From positions 3,224,001-3,288,000 of the forward strand of contig OY294047.1 in the NCBI GenBank assembly GCA_958510825.1: DNA of 64,000 bases, given 5' to 3'. The translations under genes and the position numbers were made by a program. The notes under the pieces are model-generated. The model was not told the DNA's origin, made no database searches, and saw only the letters and a program-made list of their open reading frames with translations. Numbering within the stretch: position 1 is the stretch's first letter; every line of letters begins with the position of its first letter. This DNA comes from Brachypterus glaber (Eukaryota > Arthropoda > Insecta > Coleoptera > Kateretidae). Positions 11,789 to 23,284 of the stretch are shown here, in pieces.

Positions 11789-14700
11789 TTAAAGCTGGGT
11801 GCTGAATCGGGGTCTAGGTAGTTCGCCAAAAGGGGATTCGCTGTGGACGCTTTTGGCGAGGGCTTTCATGCTGGCTGCTATGTCCAGGTCAGCTTCCTGG
11901 GGCTAAAATTAACAAAAAATTAAGGAGTGACCGCAAAAAACGAGGTTTTTTAGCCTGTTTTTCACACACCTGTAACTTCGATTGGCATTTATAAAATATA
12001 ACGTATAAGCGCTCAAAATTTGTCTGGTCATGGACTTGTGCAAAAAGCAAGATTTATTGTTCTAGAAGCTAAACATCCCTTTAAACAAAGGGTTAACTAG
12101 GGGTACTTGAATTGAATTTTATACTCTAAACTTTCTCACATTTTATTAAACATAACTGGCTGGAATCCAACCGCTGGATCCCTTTTAAAGGGATCGGGAC
12201 TTTTGATGTAGAATCACCTCACAAACTGCTCATTTAAGTTTCCATACGAATGTTAAAACAGTTAATCCGACTATTAATAATAGTAGAAACATCTAGTACT
12301 GTCGAATTTTTAGGAATGATCTTGGATGACACTTTGAGATGGAACATCCAATGCCAAAAAGTAATAAAAAAAACTGAGCTCTGTCTGTTACCAAATAAGA
12401 ACTGCGCCAATTACTTACAAAATAGTCATCTATGTCTTCATGTTCAAGGTTCGGCACTTTAGACATAAAAAGAGGAATATCCATTGGCAATGATTTGGCA
12501 ATGCTAATACTTGCTGCTCTGCCCCTTGGAACTTTTACATCTTCTTTTTCTAAAAAATAAATTTCTAAATTATCGATTTCTTATCTGAGGATAATTACTG
12601 TGGTCATAGAATGTTTCAGTGATGAGGATATTGGTTTTTCTCGTGCCAACAATCTACTCAGACCGCCTGTTGTTTTTGATAGTTTTACCTGTCAGTTGGC
12701 TCTTTGAGGTGGGATTTGTAAAGACTTTGTGGTAGCTGATTTTAGTATGGAAACTAAGAAGTTGGATGTACAAGTCGTTTCATCGATTGGAGTAAACAAT
12801 TTTTTGGTAGTTGGCTGTTTGATGTGTTAGCCTTCCGCATATTAAAAATTACTAAATTACGCCACAGGTTAAAAGTAAACATTTTTTCTTGACATATTTC
12901 CAAGTTTACCTGTTTTTGTGTTGGCTACCAAGTGGCCCTCAAGGATAAAAATTATTTTCCTTTTCGTGCCAAACAATCTGCTCAGACCCGCCCCTATCGT
13001 TATTGAAGTTGGCTTTTTGAGGTGGATTTTTTAAAGAACTGGCTTTAGAATGTGAAGAAAACAAGCTTGGGACGACTAGTCGTCCCATCAGTTGGGGTAA
13101 ACTTTGCTTTCCCATATTGAAAATTTTCAAAATTTTAAGAAAGCCTATTCAGGCAAAAATTTTCATTTTTTTTTGCTTATTTTTGCGTTTTATGACGTTT
13201 TATGTCGATATAAATCAATTTCGAGCAAAAAAGTTGTCGCTCGATCGGTCGAATGGTCGGTCTGTCCGGGAAATCTTGTAAGAACGATAACTTAAGAACA
13301 CTTTAAGCTAGAGTCTTGGGCGGCCTAGCTTTTACATTGAAAATTGCTATGTAGGGGTTTTTAAGGTTGCTAAAATTAATCCGATAATAAAAAATTTCTC
13401 ACCACCCCCGCAGGGATGAGGGGTTAAATATTTATAAATATTCTTAATACTTTCGTCAAAATTTGTATATTATATACCATAATACCATTACCTATTATAG
13501 GGTTTTGGACTTTTTCGACGAATCTGAATCTGATAATAAAATTTTCTAATTTTACCCCCTGAGGGGCGGGGGTAGTTTTCGTGAAAATTTTTATATTGGC
13601 GTTTTTGAGGTTGCTGATAATAAAAAAATTCAAACTCCTCCCCTGAGGGGTGGGGGGTAGTTTTATTGAAAATTGAGATATTAAGGTTTTTGAGGTCGCT
13701 AAAACTAAACTTTTTAAAATCAATTTTTTCTAAATCCAACCCCTCAGGGGCGGGGGATAGTTTTCGTGAAAATTGGTGTATTGGGGTTTTTAAAGTTGCT
13801 GAAAGTGAATCTGATAGTAAAAATCCATTTCACGCCCGGAGGTGAAAAATGGGAAAGCTCTTTTACTGGGCAGTGTATTTCGACAGTAAGCTCTTCGGGG
13901 CATTTAGTTTTGCGTGGATGATGATTGACCAAATTAACTTACCATCTCTGTCACTGTCTTCCGGATCAGATGTGAGAGTAACTTCTCCATCGGCGCCCTC
14001 AAAATCAAATAGCAGTTCCGTGTCATAAGTCTGCTTTGGAACACCAGGGCTACTCTTCTGTCTTTTTGGCGTGTGCCTTGTATTCTAAAATGAAATATGT
14101 TAATGAAATTAGAATTACTCTATTAATTAAAGACGTGAGCGAGTGATGATTTGGCGAAAATTATTATGGAGTTACTTTTATAAGCTACTGTATATTTAAA
14201 GGTGTGTTAGGTAACGGTCCACCGATGTCGAAAAATGACAACAAATTACGTATTGGATATAAAGTCCCCCTAGAGTTATCTTAAATTCCAATACCAATAT
14301 ACAATTTATGTCTACGATAGTTTATAAAATATACCTGTTCCAAATTTCAAATGAATATCTTCCGACATTTAAAAACTAGAGTTACTATTAAAAAGCCCTG
14401 TGGGGTATAACTTACGGTTACAAGAAAGCTTTCCGAATCGGTGTCTGGACTTTCAACAAATTCGGTAGAAACTTTTTTCAGTCTTGGGGTTACTTCGTTC
14501 ACTCTAGGAGAAGATAAACTTTTTGTACTTTCAGGTTTCAAGTCGGGAATTGTGCTACGAATTACTCTGAAAACAAGCATACTATGAAGACTTACTGTCT
14601 TCATAAAGAAAAGATAATAATTGAAGAAAATATATTTATTTATGGTACTAGTGGGTAAAGTAAGATATTGCCAATGAGAAAATTGACCTGCGAGGCGTTA

Positions 14701-17700
14701 GCCGAGCATTTTAATTTTCGAGAGGGCAATATCGGTTTACCCACGAGTGCCATACAAAGTTTTGTCCAATACCCATTTTAAACGTTTTTTTTTTGTTAAT
14801 TTAATTGTGTCAATTTTTGGTTCAAACGTATAAATTTTACCTTTCAAAAACGTCGTCTAATAGATCAAGTAGGCTGCTTTTTATCCGAAACAATTGCAAG
14901 TCTACGCTGTGGAGTATAACTTACGGTTACAAAAAAAAAATTGAAAGATAAATGGTTTTTACTTTGCAAGTGATAAAGTTTCTCTGTTTAAAATGAAACT
15001 AGTAATTGTCTTATTACGTTTAGGTATTGGACAAAATATTTTATTTTAAAAACTGTATGATGCCTCAAAAAACCGCAAGAATTGTTAGTGATTTGGACTC
15101 TTAGAACAAAGTTCAATAGTCTTTATAGAAACCCCCCTTCAGATGATCAGATCTGGTATTGAAAACAATATTTGTATTTGTATTGTATTTTAAATTCATT
15201 GTCAATCAAAAAATTACCCTACAGTTTTAAATTTCCGATCCGCCTGTCGCGGTCCCAAATCCCTGGGATTAACATTAAAAGAGATAAACAATTTCATAGT
15301 TCAAAACTTGTTCAAAAATTAGGTTAGCTTTCTGAAAACAAAATTTCTCCGCTCCAAAACTTTACCAATTCATTTTTGATAGTCCAACGATTCCTTTTTA
15401 TGCCCAATACCCCAGTTTTGAATTAAAATTAAGGTGCTGGGGGTGTCAAAGGCCTGGGCTTCTCAACTTACGGGCGTAGATAAAATATTGTACAATACAC
15501 GTGTGTTAACCCCATTAATATACTTGTGTGGTTACACAATTCGCGTCACGCACTCGTGCAACTTCCACACGCGTATTTTAATGATCCTGTTAACTCATTT
15601 ATATCGTAAATATCCATTAATTTGTATAATTATGTTTGGCTTGCGCAATTAAAATTTTTAAAATTCAATAAACTATTGTGTTTTTATACTTGACTCAACT
15701 GATCAGTCGAGTCAAGTGTAAGACTATCTTTTAACCCTTGACGCAATCTCTTCATATTTCTGAATAATTTTTTAGATATTGTAAAAAAATCTTCTTGATC
15801 TTCTTGCAGCAAGAAATTTTGAGACATCATTTTTTCCTAACTTGAATATCATTTAATATAAAAATATACCTAGATAAAACATCCTGCTCTCTAAAGAGCC
15901 TGTCTTTAATGTTACTTAAATTATCAAACTGTTCCTCAGAAAACTTTTGTATCCTCTCTTCCACAGCCAATGTCTCTTTCTTTAGAACATCCAACATTAT
16001 TTGTCGTAAGTTTTTTATGACCGACTCTACATTAGGTGGAAGATCTACAAAAATATATAATTATCAAAACAGTATCAGTATATATTTTCCTTCGATTGTT
16101 TATAACTAAATAAACTTAAGACGATATTATCTCTCCAAAACTGTTTTTATTATTATTATATAAATAATAGCGACATGTTTCTGCCCTTTTAACGTAGGGC
16201 CATCTTCAGGCTAATAATTAAAATTAAAAACAAACAACAATTACATACATACATACATACGTGTAATACAAGTCATACTATATGTGTAATGTAATTGTTG
16301 TTGTTTGTTTTTAATTTTAATTATTAGCCTGAAGATGGCCCTACGTTAAAAGGGCAGAAACATGTCGCTATTATTTATATAATAATAATAAAAACAGTTT
16401 TGGAGAGATAATATTGGTTTGTTTATTTAAAACTACTTCCAATATGAGCAAGGATCATCAAAAATATAATTGTTTATAATTAAATTGATCATAAGTTAAG
16501 ATAAACTGATCGAAAAAAGTTAAGGATATTTTGGTTTCTCTGAGAAAAAATAATCGAAAAAACAAAAATGGCCTGCTGCTGTCTCATTATCTTGTTTAAC
16601 TGTATTGAACATGTCTGGGACATGCTTGGTAGAGCAGTAATTGATCGTTAGCCATATTTTCATGACGTAAAGAAACTAGCAAGTTCTTCCGGATTTATGG
16701 GATTTCTTGGACCAAGATCAGTTAAATCGTTTAAGTTTAAGTATGCCTCAGCGAGTTGTAGTGGTTTTAGGCAACAGAGGTAGAATTACTCGTTATTAAT
16801 TAACTTTCAGTTTTCAAAAATATTTTCTCTTTTGTTACATTAAAGAAAACATATTGTTAAATCCCAAATATAAATATTTTTGAATTGATTATATTTATTT
16901 GTTTTTTGGAAATGATTAGAGAATATGGACATTTTATGATTTTTTCCTAAACTGTTTTTTTTTTCAGAGAATGCACCATTCTTAACAATAAGCTTAACTT
17001 TTTTCGATCAGTTTAGATCGAATAAAAACTAGTGTATGACACACGCCCAAAAAACTTTATTTTTCGACCTTGTATCATGAATAACTATTACATTACTGGA
17101 TGAAACAAAACTTTCCATTTGTGCAGTCAAGCTGCCAATTTAATATTTTATTTAACAACACAGATCGCCACATTATAGTAGACGCGATTATCGTGTGTTG
17201 AGACAAGTATAAATACCAATAGTGTATCACAGGGTTGACTGAAAGTTTCAATTATAACTCTGGAAAATTTAAAGGTTGTTATATCATCTATTAAAAACCT
17301 ATTTCTTAGTATTACAATTAATGCATATAAGAAGCAAAAAGTCCAGATTCAGATTTAACACAAAATTATAACTTTAAATAGGCTTGACAATTTTTAAAAT
17401 AATTTTTTAACGTTTTTATCAACCAGTTTAACTGTGTTTCTGACTGTGTGTTTCTTTTTGTTCAATCATTAGATCATATATACATAGATGCGCCTTGAGT
17501 CAAACCGAAATGTTTTCATTGCTATACACGGAAAGAAATTAGTGGGCTCTGCGCTATACATTATAAGATATTTGGTAACAGTGGCAAATTATAGTGATTT
17601 AAGCTATAGATTATAAGGGACACAATAACTAATAATGTTAAAAATAAATTGGAAACGATTATATATATTACAGACACGATTATATTTATTACAGGCACTA

Positions 17701-20700
17701 TTATAAATTTACAGAAATTTTATTATATTATAAAAATTATTAGCACGGACAATAATTAAATCTATTTAAGCTATAAATGCCATACTATTTGTTATATTTT
17801 ATTATTCACTAAACAATTAAAGTATTTCATATAAATTTTTACACTGACTGCCATAATTGTAAGAGAAAGCCTTGTATTTATATAATAAGCGATTATAATT
17901 TGCTTGGTAAGTGTGTTATAGCGCTCCTAGCTATAATTTTTTTTTTCCGTGTATCCAGGTAGATTTCACCTTCGCGCTTCTGGTCACCACCCACCGCTAT
18001 AGTGGTTTGTTTACAATTGGCTTTGTATATGTTCTACATAAAACAAATCAACATTAATTCCATATCTATGTATATATGATCTAATGTTCAATCATTACAA
18101 ATATACTGAAAATTTTCTACTTACAAATATACTGAGAGTTGTCTATCTAAAAGCATAAACCTAAACTTCCAAAATGAATTTGAAAAACGATTTGATGCAA
18201 ACTGTATGTCAATAATTAAAAAATAAATCAATAAACTAAACAATTTTCTACTGAGAATTTTTATAGTATTTTGTTTTTATTTATTGGCGACATGTATAGT
18301 TTTGTTTCATCCAAGCTGCAAGTAGATATCAGTGTCACTTACATGTATCTACTACTTTTTCATCAGATTCTAATTCAGTTGTATTTATCACTATGTTAAA
18401 TGTTGTTGAAAAGTATTCACTTGTTCTAAGGTTGGCTATCATATCGTTGGTCTATGAACAGAAATACAACTAATTCAGAACAAATAATGCAAAAACGGAC
18501 AAAGGGCATTTTGAGCCCACCCTCAACAACGACGAATTATATGTCATTAGAAAGGTATTGCTTTCCCATTTTGAAAATTTTCAAATTTTCGGGAAAGCCT
18601 TGTATTTGCAAAAATTTTCATTTTTTTTGCGTTTTATGACGTTTTATGTCAATATAAATCAATTTCGAGCAAAAAAATTGTCCGTCACATCATTTAACCC
18701 CTTAACGCACTCAACCGAGTCAATTCGTAGACAATTGGTTGGGTCTTTTTTGCTTACCCAAGTTAACTCGGGCGACTTATATTTTGCCAAATTGGTGAAA
18801 AATTAACCACTTTTCCGAAAAAAAGTGGTGCGTCAAGGGGTTAAGGAGTTTTTGGTGGTAAAGTCATGGACTATTTCTGATTAAAAAAAGGTTGGCAATG
18901 GTACAGTTGGACCCACAAAAAACGCAAGATTTAAATATGCTAAAATTTCAATTTTACTAGTTATTTTATAGTTTAAGTAAGATTTTAAGAAATAGGTTAG
19001 GTTAATTTGACAATTAATTGTCAGTTTTTTCAAAGTTTATTACAGAAAATGCATGCGAATAATGTTGAATATTAAAAAAATAATAATAATAAATAATAAA
19101 CTGAAAAAACATTTAGAATATTTAATCAAATCAAAAATTAAAACACAATATTTAGTAAATCTTATGAAAAAATAAAAATTCTCTACTAACCAAACATATA
19201 ATTTATGAAAATTATGATTTTCGTTTAAAAAAAAGTTTTTCCGGTGGTTTTTTTTCGCTTTTTTAATCTTGGAACTATCGATGCGGCGATGGGCGATGGT
19301 TTTCAACCCAGGAAAATTTGTATTGTTTATAGCATGCACCGCTTCTTGTAAATGGTATTCTCTCAAATAATTAAGTAAATTTTCATCCTGTGTTTCATTT
19401 GACATCTTCTTTCTTTCCGAGTCTGCACGCCCTTTCCTCCCCCATCTATTTTTTCTTCAATCTTAACCATTATTCTTTTTTCTATGATCTTAACACAACT
19501 CTCCGAAACACTAAATAACCTTGCCACAATTAAAGAGATCAGTAGCCACAATCACTTCCGTACACCCTGCTTCCAATATACTAATAGTTTGAGATTTCTT
19601 AACATTTCTTAACGCATTTCTAATTACTCTATAATTATTATAAGTAATTTTGACAAATATTGTCAACATGACGACGGCTTTGTTTGTATTGTAATTATTG
19701 AATTTACGCAACTAAATTTTCAATCTTGTTTTTTTTTCGGATCCAACTGTACTATACTCAAACCATTTATTTACCCATAATGCCTTAACCATCAATAACT
19801 CATAGTCAATAGTTTTGCTTTCCCATTTTCAAAAATTTAAAAAAAAAATTTTTTAAGCATATGGCGGCTTTTGTCTGGCACTTCTCATTAACAATGAATC
19901 CCTTATTATTTTTAACAAAAAATAACAGAGTCCCTGGTAGTCTACCAGTAATATTCAAGATCTGAACAAATAAGTAAAAAATAAATAAATAAATTTTACA
20001 TGATGTAAATCTTACCAGTAATTTAGAATTAATTAAAACAAAGGAAGCACCCTTCTCTTTGTGTACAGCATGAGTATTCATATCACAATTAATACATCGG
20101 TTTATGGTCCACAGCCCCACATTTCTGGTGTTCACCAGTCCAGCATGAACTGTATTTATATTTTTTAGTTTTATCACTTGTTGAAGTTCCTGAATAAAAA
20201 TAAAATTATAACTAGTATTAGTATTTATTACACAAAAAGTGCCAAAAGAAACGGATAATTACACACGGCAAAGATTGAGAGAAGCATGCCCCAAAAAAAA
20301 AAAAAAACGGAAAATATTGTATCACAGGAACTCGATTGCGACCCTATTTTATTAACTAGTTTAGAATAGATTGAAAGGGCCATGACTCTTATATAGCTTT
20401 GGTTATGGCCATTTGGTCATATGGTACATTTTGAAATTTTGGTGAAGGTTCAAAAGTCCAAAAAGTAAAATCCCTATAGCCCCTAATTACGGACAGCCCC
20501 TAAACACTTAATAAGTTTATAATTTTTTTAGTGTTATACATTTTTACTGACACCCACCCCCCTCTAACGCGGCGTTTTAGAGACCCCCACCCCCCCTCAC
20601 AGCGTGACATAATACTTCATTTCAATCATTCCCTAAGGGGACCCTCTAGCCTACATTTTTATAGAGAACCTTGATACTGTTCCTAGTTTAATAATCCCCC

Positions 20701-21124
20701 CAAAAGCCCTGCAGGTAAATCCAAGGGCAAGCCAGGATGGAAATCTAGAAGAGCTCAGAAAATTTCAAGGTGTGTTCATAAGATTCCAGACAGGGTCAAA
20801 TCCAATAAAATCTTAAATACAGCTGCTGTATTTTGTTATTTCTACAGAAGGTGCCCAAAAACTTTCTGACTACAGGCGTTAGCCATGACTAAGGACACTA
20901 GATCAGTGGCACAACCAGTAGAACTGCTTTACCGATTCAGTGTCCTTATATTTTGGAAACCTATACACAATACACAAATTAATATTTGAACATAATATAT
21001 TTACCTGTTTAAAGAAATTGTCGTTCATAAATTCTTCATTTAACTCCAATAAGTCCACATTAACCTTCTGAAAGTCGTCAGAATCTGTTTCGACAATAAT
21101 ATTCAAGCAACCACAGGCCCTCAT
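11789..21124 (-). CDS. Lobe: Lobe / PRAS40 (AKT1S1) orthologue, 9 exons, complete
   Basis: Minus-strand exons in order: 21005-21124, 20016-20189, 18343-18451, 15870-16044, 14841-14906, 14416-14566, 13943-14084, 12419-12549, 11789-11902; phases fit throughout (1182 nt, 393 aa). The C-terminus is PRAS40-like: AKSLPMDIPLF (residues 330-340), DIAASMKALA (362-371) and LPRPRFST (384-391), where RxRxxT places the Akt site at Thr391, matching human Thr246. A second Akt-type site is RGRAAS (321-326). FDFEG at 291-295 could be a TOS-like Raptor contact (inference). The N-terminus (MRACGCLNI; C72xxC75 followed by NTHAVH) is an insect-type extension with no motif I can name. In the family, PRAS40/Lobe restrains mTORC1 and is relieved by Akt. 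Exon 5 (66 nt) is phase-neutral, lies inside a repeat and is the least certain exon. The acceptors and donors are otherwise good consensus sites. Confidence 0.88.
12250..12410 (+). pseudogene. Non-LTR reverse transcriptase scrap in Lobe intron 8
   Basis: The plus strand encodes VEFLGMILDDTLRWNIQCQK (about 12301-12360), matching FLGVTIDETLAWNAQC of the RT at 8158-9966. After a frameshift it continues VCYQIRTA. The fragment runs almost to the donor of Lobe exon 8 (GTAAGT, minus strand 12418-12413). Confidence 0.8.
12620..13107 (+). repeat. Direct repeat, two diverged copies about 325 bp apart
   Basis: CGTGCCAACAATCTACTCAG (near 12641) and CGTGCCAAACAATCTGCTCAG-like sequence (near 12965) start two copies that both run to GTTGGGGTAAAC or GATTGGAGTAAAC. 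They lie in Lobe intron 7 and are non-coding. Confidence 0.65.
13105..13255 (+). repeat. Family S repeat (copy also at 18558-18690)
   Basis: Shared blocks are TTTGCTTTCCCAT, TTGAAAATTTTCAAA, GCGTTTTATGACGTTTTATG and AAATCAATTTCGAGCAAAAA. A scrap of the left end recurs at 19811-19840. It is in Lobe intron 7. Confidence 0.75.
13319..13880 (+). repeat. Minisatellite, about 95-bp units with CCCCTGAGGGGCGGGGG
   Basis: Four to five degenerate units each carry CCCCTnAGGGG-CGGGGG, TAGTTTTCGTGAAAATT, TATTGGGGTTTTTGAGGTTG and GAATCTGATAATAAAA. It ends with a unique tail GGAGGTGAAAAATGGGAAAG...TTTTACTGGGCAGTGTATTT. The same array and tail occur at 35555-35878, so this is one dispersed element family containing an internal tandem array. 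It ends about 60 bp from the donor of Lobe exon 7. Confidence 0.8.
14398..14932. repeat. 26-bp direct repeat flanking Lobe exons 5 and 6
   Basis: CTGTGG(G/A)GTATAACTTACG followed by GTTACAA occurs at 14398-14423 and 14907-14932 with one mismatch. The first copy contains the donor of exon 6; the second lies directly upstream of the exon 5 acceptor. It marks a local duplication or insertion event. Confidence 0.75.
14637..15036 (+). mobile_element. Family B repeat copy enclosing Lobe exon 5
   Basis: The left hairpin part (TTATTTATGGTACTAGTGGG ... GGTTTACCCACGAGTGCCAT) is followed by a TIR pair, TTTTGTCCAATAC (14760-14772) and GTATTGGACAAAA (15024-15036). Other copies are at 23675-24006, 29971-30284 and 57862-58183. 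In this copy the interior differs and holds the 66-nt candidate exon 14841-14906 of Lobe. Confidence 0.7.
16125..16413. mobile_element. Foldback MITE with long arms
   Basis: The ends ATTATCTCTCCAAAACTG and CAGTTTTGGAGAGATAAT begin arms that mirror each other almost perfectly for about 130 bp (GCGACATGTTTCTGCCC ... GGGCAGAAACATGTCGC). The centre holds (TACA)n near 16243. It is in Lobe intron 3. Confidence 0.88.
16503..17014 (+). mobile_element. Internally deleted Tc1-like transposon with transposase remnant
   Basis: TIRs AACTGATCGAAAAAAGTTAA (from about 16504) and the reverse complement ending near 17014. The plus strand at 16592-16648 reads [19 protein letters not shown], the third catalytic-residue (D,D,E) region of Tc1-type transposases, then a stop. 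A second copy is at 31163-31655. Non-functional. Confidence 0.85.
17525..17953. mobile_element. MITE with TIR TACACGGAAA
   Basis: TACACGGAAAG at 17525 faces CCGTGTA ending at 17953. The interior contains repeated CTATA and TTATAAG motifs. It is in Lobe intron 3; no coding potential. Confidence 0.65.
18558..18690 (+). repeat. Family S repeat, second copy
   Basis: Matches 13105-13255 block for block (TTGCTTTCCCATTTTG, GCGTTTTATGACGTTTTATG, AATCAATTTCGAGC). It is in Lobe intron 2. Confidence 0.75.
18694..18844. mobile_element. Short MITE, TIR TTAACCCCTTAACGCAC
   Basis: TTAACCCCTTAACGCAC near 18694 is mirrored by GTGCGTCAAGGGGTTAA ending at 18844, with AACCGAGT/AACTCGG inside. About 150 bp, in Lobe intron 2. 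Confidence 0.75.
18904..19749. mobile_element. Tc1/mariner-like element, TIR CAGTTGGAYCC, TA-flanked
   Basis: CAGTTGGACCC at 18904 and GGATCCAACTG ending at 19749, flanked by TA on both sides (18902-18903, 19750-19751). The minus strand carries a basic frame from 19405 (KKAKKNHRKNF) that I do not recognise as a transposase. Its outermost bases match those of 38645-39256. Confidence 0.7.
20190..21004. other. Lobe intron 1
   Basis: Contains a degraded copy of the GTTACGCCGCG/TTACGTAA repeat (about 20540-20625), poly-A at 20292-20306, and unrecognised sequence near 20690-20880. No gene is supported. Confidence 0.4.
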
Positions 21125-22640
21125 AGTTACTGTTATTTAATTTCAGGTAACAAACCAAATATAGATTCTAAATGATACCGTTTATCTATAACAATAAAGT
21201 TCATTACATTTTCAAGGCAAAAATAATAAATACAGCTGTTCAAACTTTGTTTACTACATAAAATCTTTGATTAATTGGCGCAATTAATATATGAATAAAT
21301 CTAGTTGATATTGGAATGTGTAATTACCTTGTATTTCCTTACCTTAGTGTTTAATTTTTAGTTTAAATCCCATAAAATCATGTACGAAGTAAAGCAATTT
21401 TAATTCAGTTTATTGAAAATCCTAACCCAACTTTTCCAACAATGCGTAAATAGGAAAGAAATAGAATTCAACGTGATTGCGTTCAATAAACTTTGAAAAT
21501 GTTGTTTATTTCGAAGGATACCGAATTCGGGTTTATTAAAAAACAACCCACACTTCTGTAAATTATAATAATAAACGATTTATGCGTTTTGTTTAGGTGT
21601 AAATAAAATAAACTGCTGATCAAAATTATCTCGAGACGCGATAAGGAAATGACGAAATGATTTTTTGTAATCTAATAATTTTGAAATATTTTTTTAATCG
21701 GTTAATAACCTAAATAAATATATAAATAATTAACTAATGGCTCAGAAGCTCTGAGCTTCTGCTGAGGGAAAACAAAGAAACTGTGACACGCTAATATGGT
21801 GAATGCGCACATTCATATAATAAAAACAATAATTCACCTCTGAAACGTGGGCGTAGGTATATAAGAGAACATGGCAAGTGCGTAGGGGGTATGTACAGGG
21901 CCATCGAGGGGGGGTTGTTTCGACGGGCCCGGAATTTTAGAGTAGGCCCGGATGATGGACAGAGTTTTTTTTAACCATCCGAAATTTTAATTTTTGGAGG
22001 TGTATATGATGAGCCTATTTTTAAGTCAAACAAATTTTTCAAAAGGTAAAAAAAAATTGGGAGCCCAGATTTTTGTGGGTGGGGGGTGATGACATTTTAT
22101 TTTCCTTGGTCATCAAAATTTTCAGGAGGTAAAATAAAATTTGGGGGGGCCTGGGTGAGGAAAAAAACAATCGGGGGCCCGTGGGTTATTACCCCCTGGG
22201 CCCCGATTTTCTCTCGACAGCCCTGTACCCCCGTCTGGGGCCTCAGTGACAAGGTAATAACAGTCTGGAGGTCCAGAAAAAAATATATTTTCTTTTTCAA
22301 AAAGTATTTTTAACTTTTATTTAACAATTTCTTGTTTTGCAAAAAAATATTTATAAAAAATGTTAATTTTTAATTTAATTCAAAACTATTTTATTCTTTG
22401 GAAAAAAAATCAACTTAATTTTTTGTTTTGAACCCAGGCCTATATTGTAGGCCGCATACAGGGAAAGTGTTCTTTTGTTGGCAGCAATATTTTATTTTGA
22501 GCTTTGAATAGTTTTAACTTACGTTATTTGGGAAAGTTCAATATACCATCCACTGTAGAGTACTATACTAGTACTATTATAGTACTATAATAGTAAACAG
22601 TCTGTAGTAATAGTATATAATGTAATGTAGTAATAGTATA
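21125..22640. other. Upstream flank of Lobe, promoter expected, degenerate repeats
   Basis: No gene is seen. AT-rich to about 21830, then a G-run-rich patch (21880-22240) with the inverted GGGCCCGTGG...CCCCTGGGCCC, and a TAGTACTA-rich simple region at 22555-22635. No clear core promoter motif could be assigned. Confidence 0.35.
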
Positions 22641-22981
22641 CAGGGTGATCAGTTACTGCCATGCCAAAATTTAAGAGGTGATTCTACATCCAAAAATATG
22701 AAAAAAAGTTTCTATAAAATTTGGTCCGGAAATCAGCCCTAAGGGAGCTACGGCCCTTTAAAATTGTAATAAAAATAAGGTTTTTAATTAATAACTCTGG
22801 TACCCTTTAAGCTAGAGCGACGAGCTTTTGCATGTATGCTAGTATTAATAAGGGCAATACGTTTATGTTAATTTTTTTTTTTTTAATTTATCCAGAGGCG
22901 TGCCTAGACGGAAAAATATTGCGGACCAACCTTTATAGGAACTTTTGTTAAATTTTGGCATGCTAGCTATTGATCACCCTG
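22641..22981. mobile_element. TA-flanked MITE, TIR CAGGGTGATCA
   Basis: CAGGGTGATCAGTTACTGCC at 22641 faces TGATCACCCTG ending 22981, with TA at 22639-22640 and 22982-22983. The interior AGGTGATTCTACATC and CTATAAAATTTGG resemble the larger foldback at 32201-33373. Confidence 0.8.
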
Positions 22982-23284
22982 TATAATGGAATGCGTAGAA
23001 TTGTATATCTTGACGGCTTGTTAAATTCAAAACTTGCAAAAAAACAAAATATCCATTTTTCCAAGATCAAGTCGTGTTTTTTTACTTCGACAAAAGGCAT
23101 TACAGATCTATTTCTTCAATTTCTCGTGAACATTCACTTAAATCGTCCGTTACGTAACATATCCCTAGACCCCCTCCTCCCCCCTGTCACAAACTGTCAC
23201 ATTTTCTGTGACCCCTCCCCCCCTATTCGTATTACGTAATATATGGACAGCTCCTTACTTTAATTCTAAGGTGTTTGGACCTTT

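Noticed and set aside
19040..19405. Possible host gene with a basic region (KKAKKNHRKNF)
   Set aside because: Lies wholly within the TA-flanked element 18904-19749 and decays into low-complexity sequence; at most an old transposon frame.
19806..20177. Extension of Lobe exon 2 through its intron (frame stays open)
   Set aside because: The 54-nt GTAAGA...TTGTTCAG stretch and what follows is low complexity and does not match the phase required by later exons, whereas exon 18343-18451 fits phase 0 in, phase 1 out.
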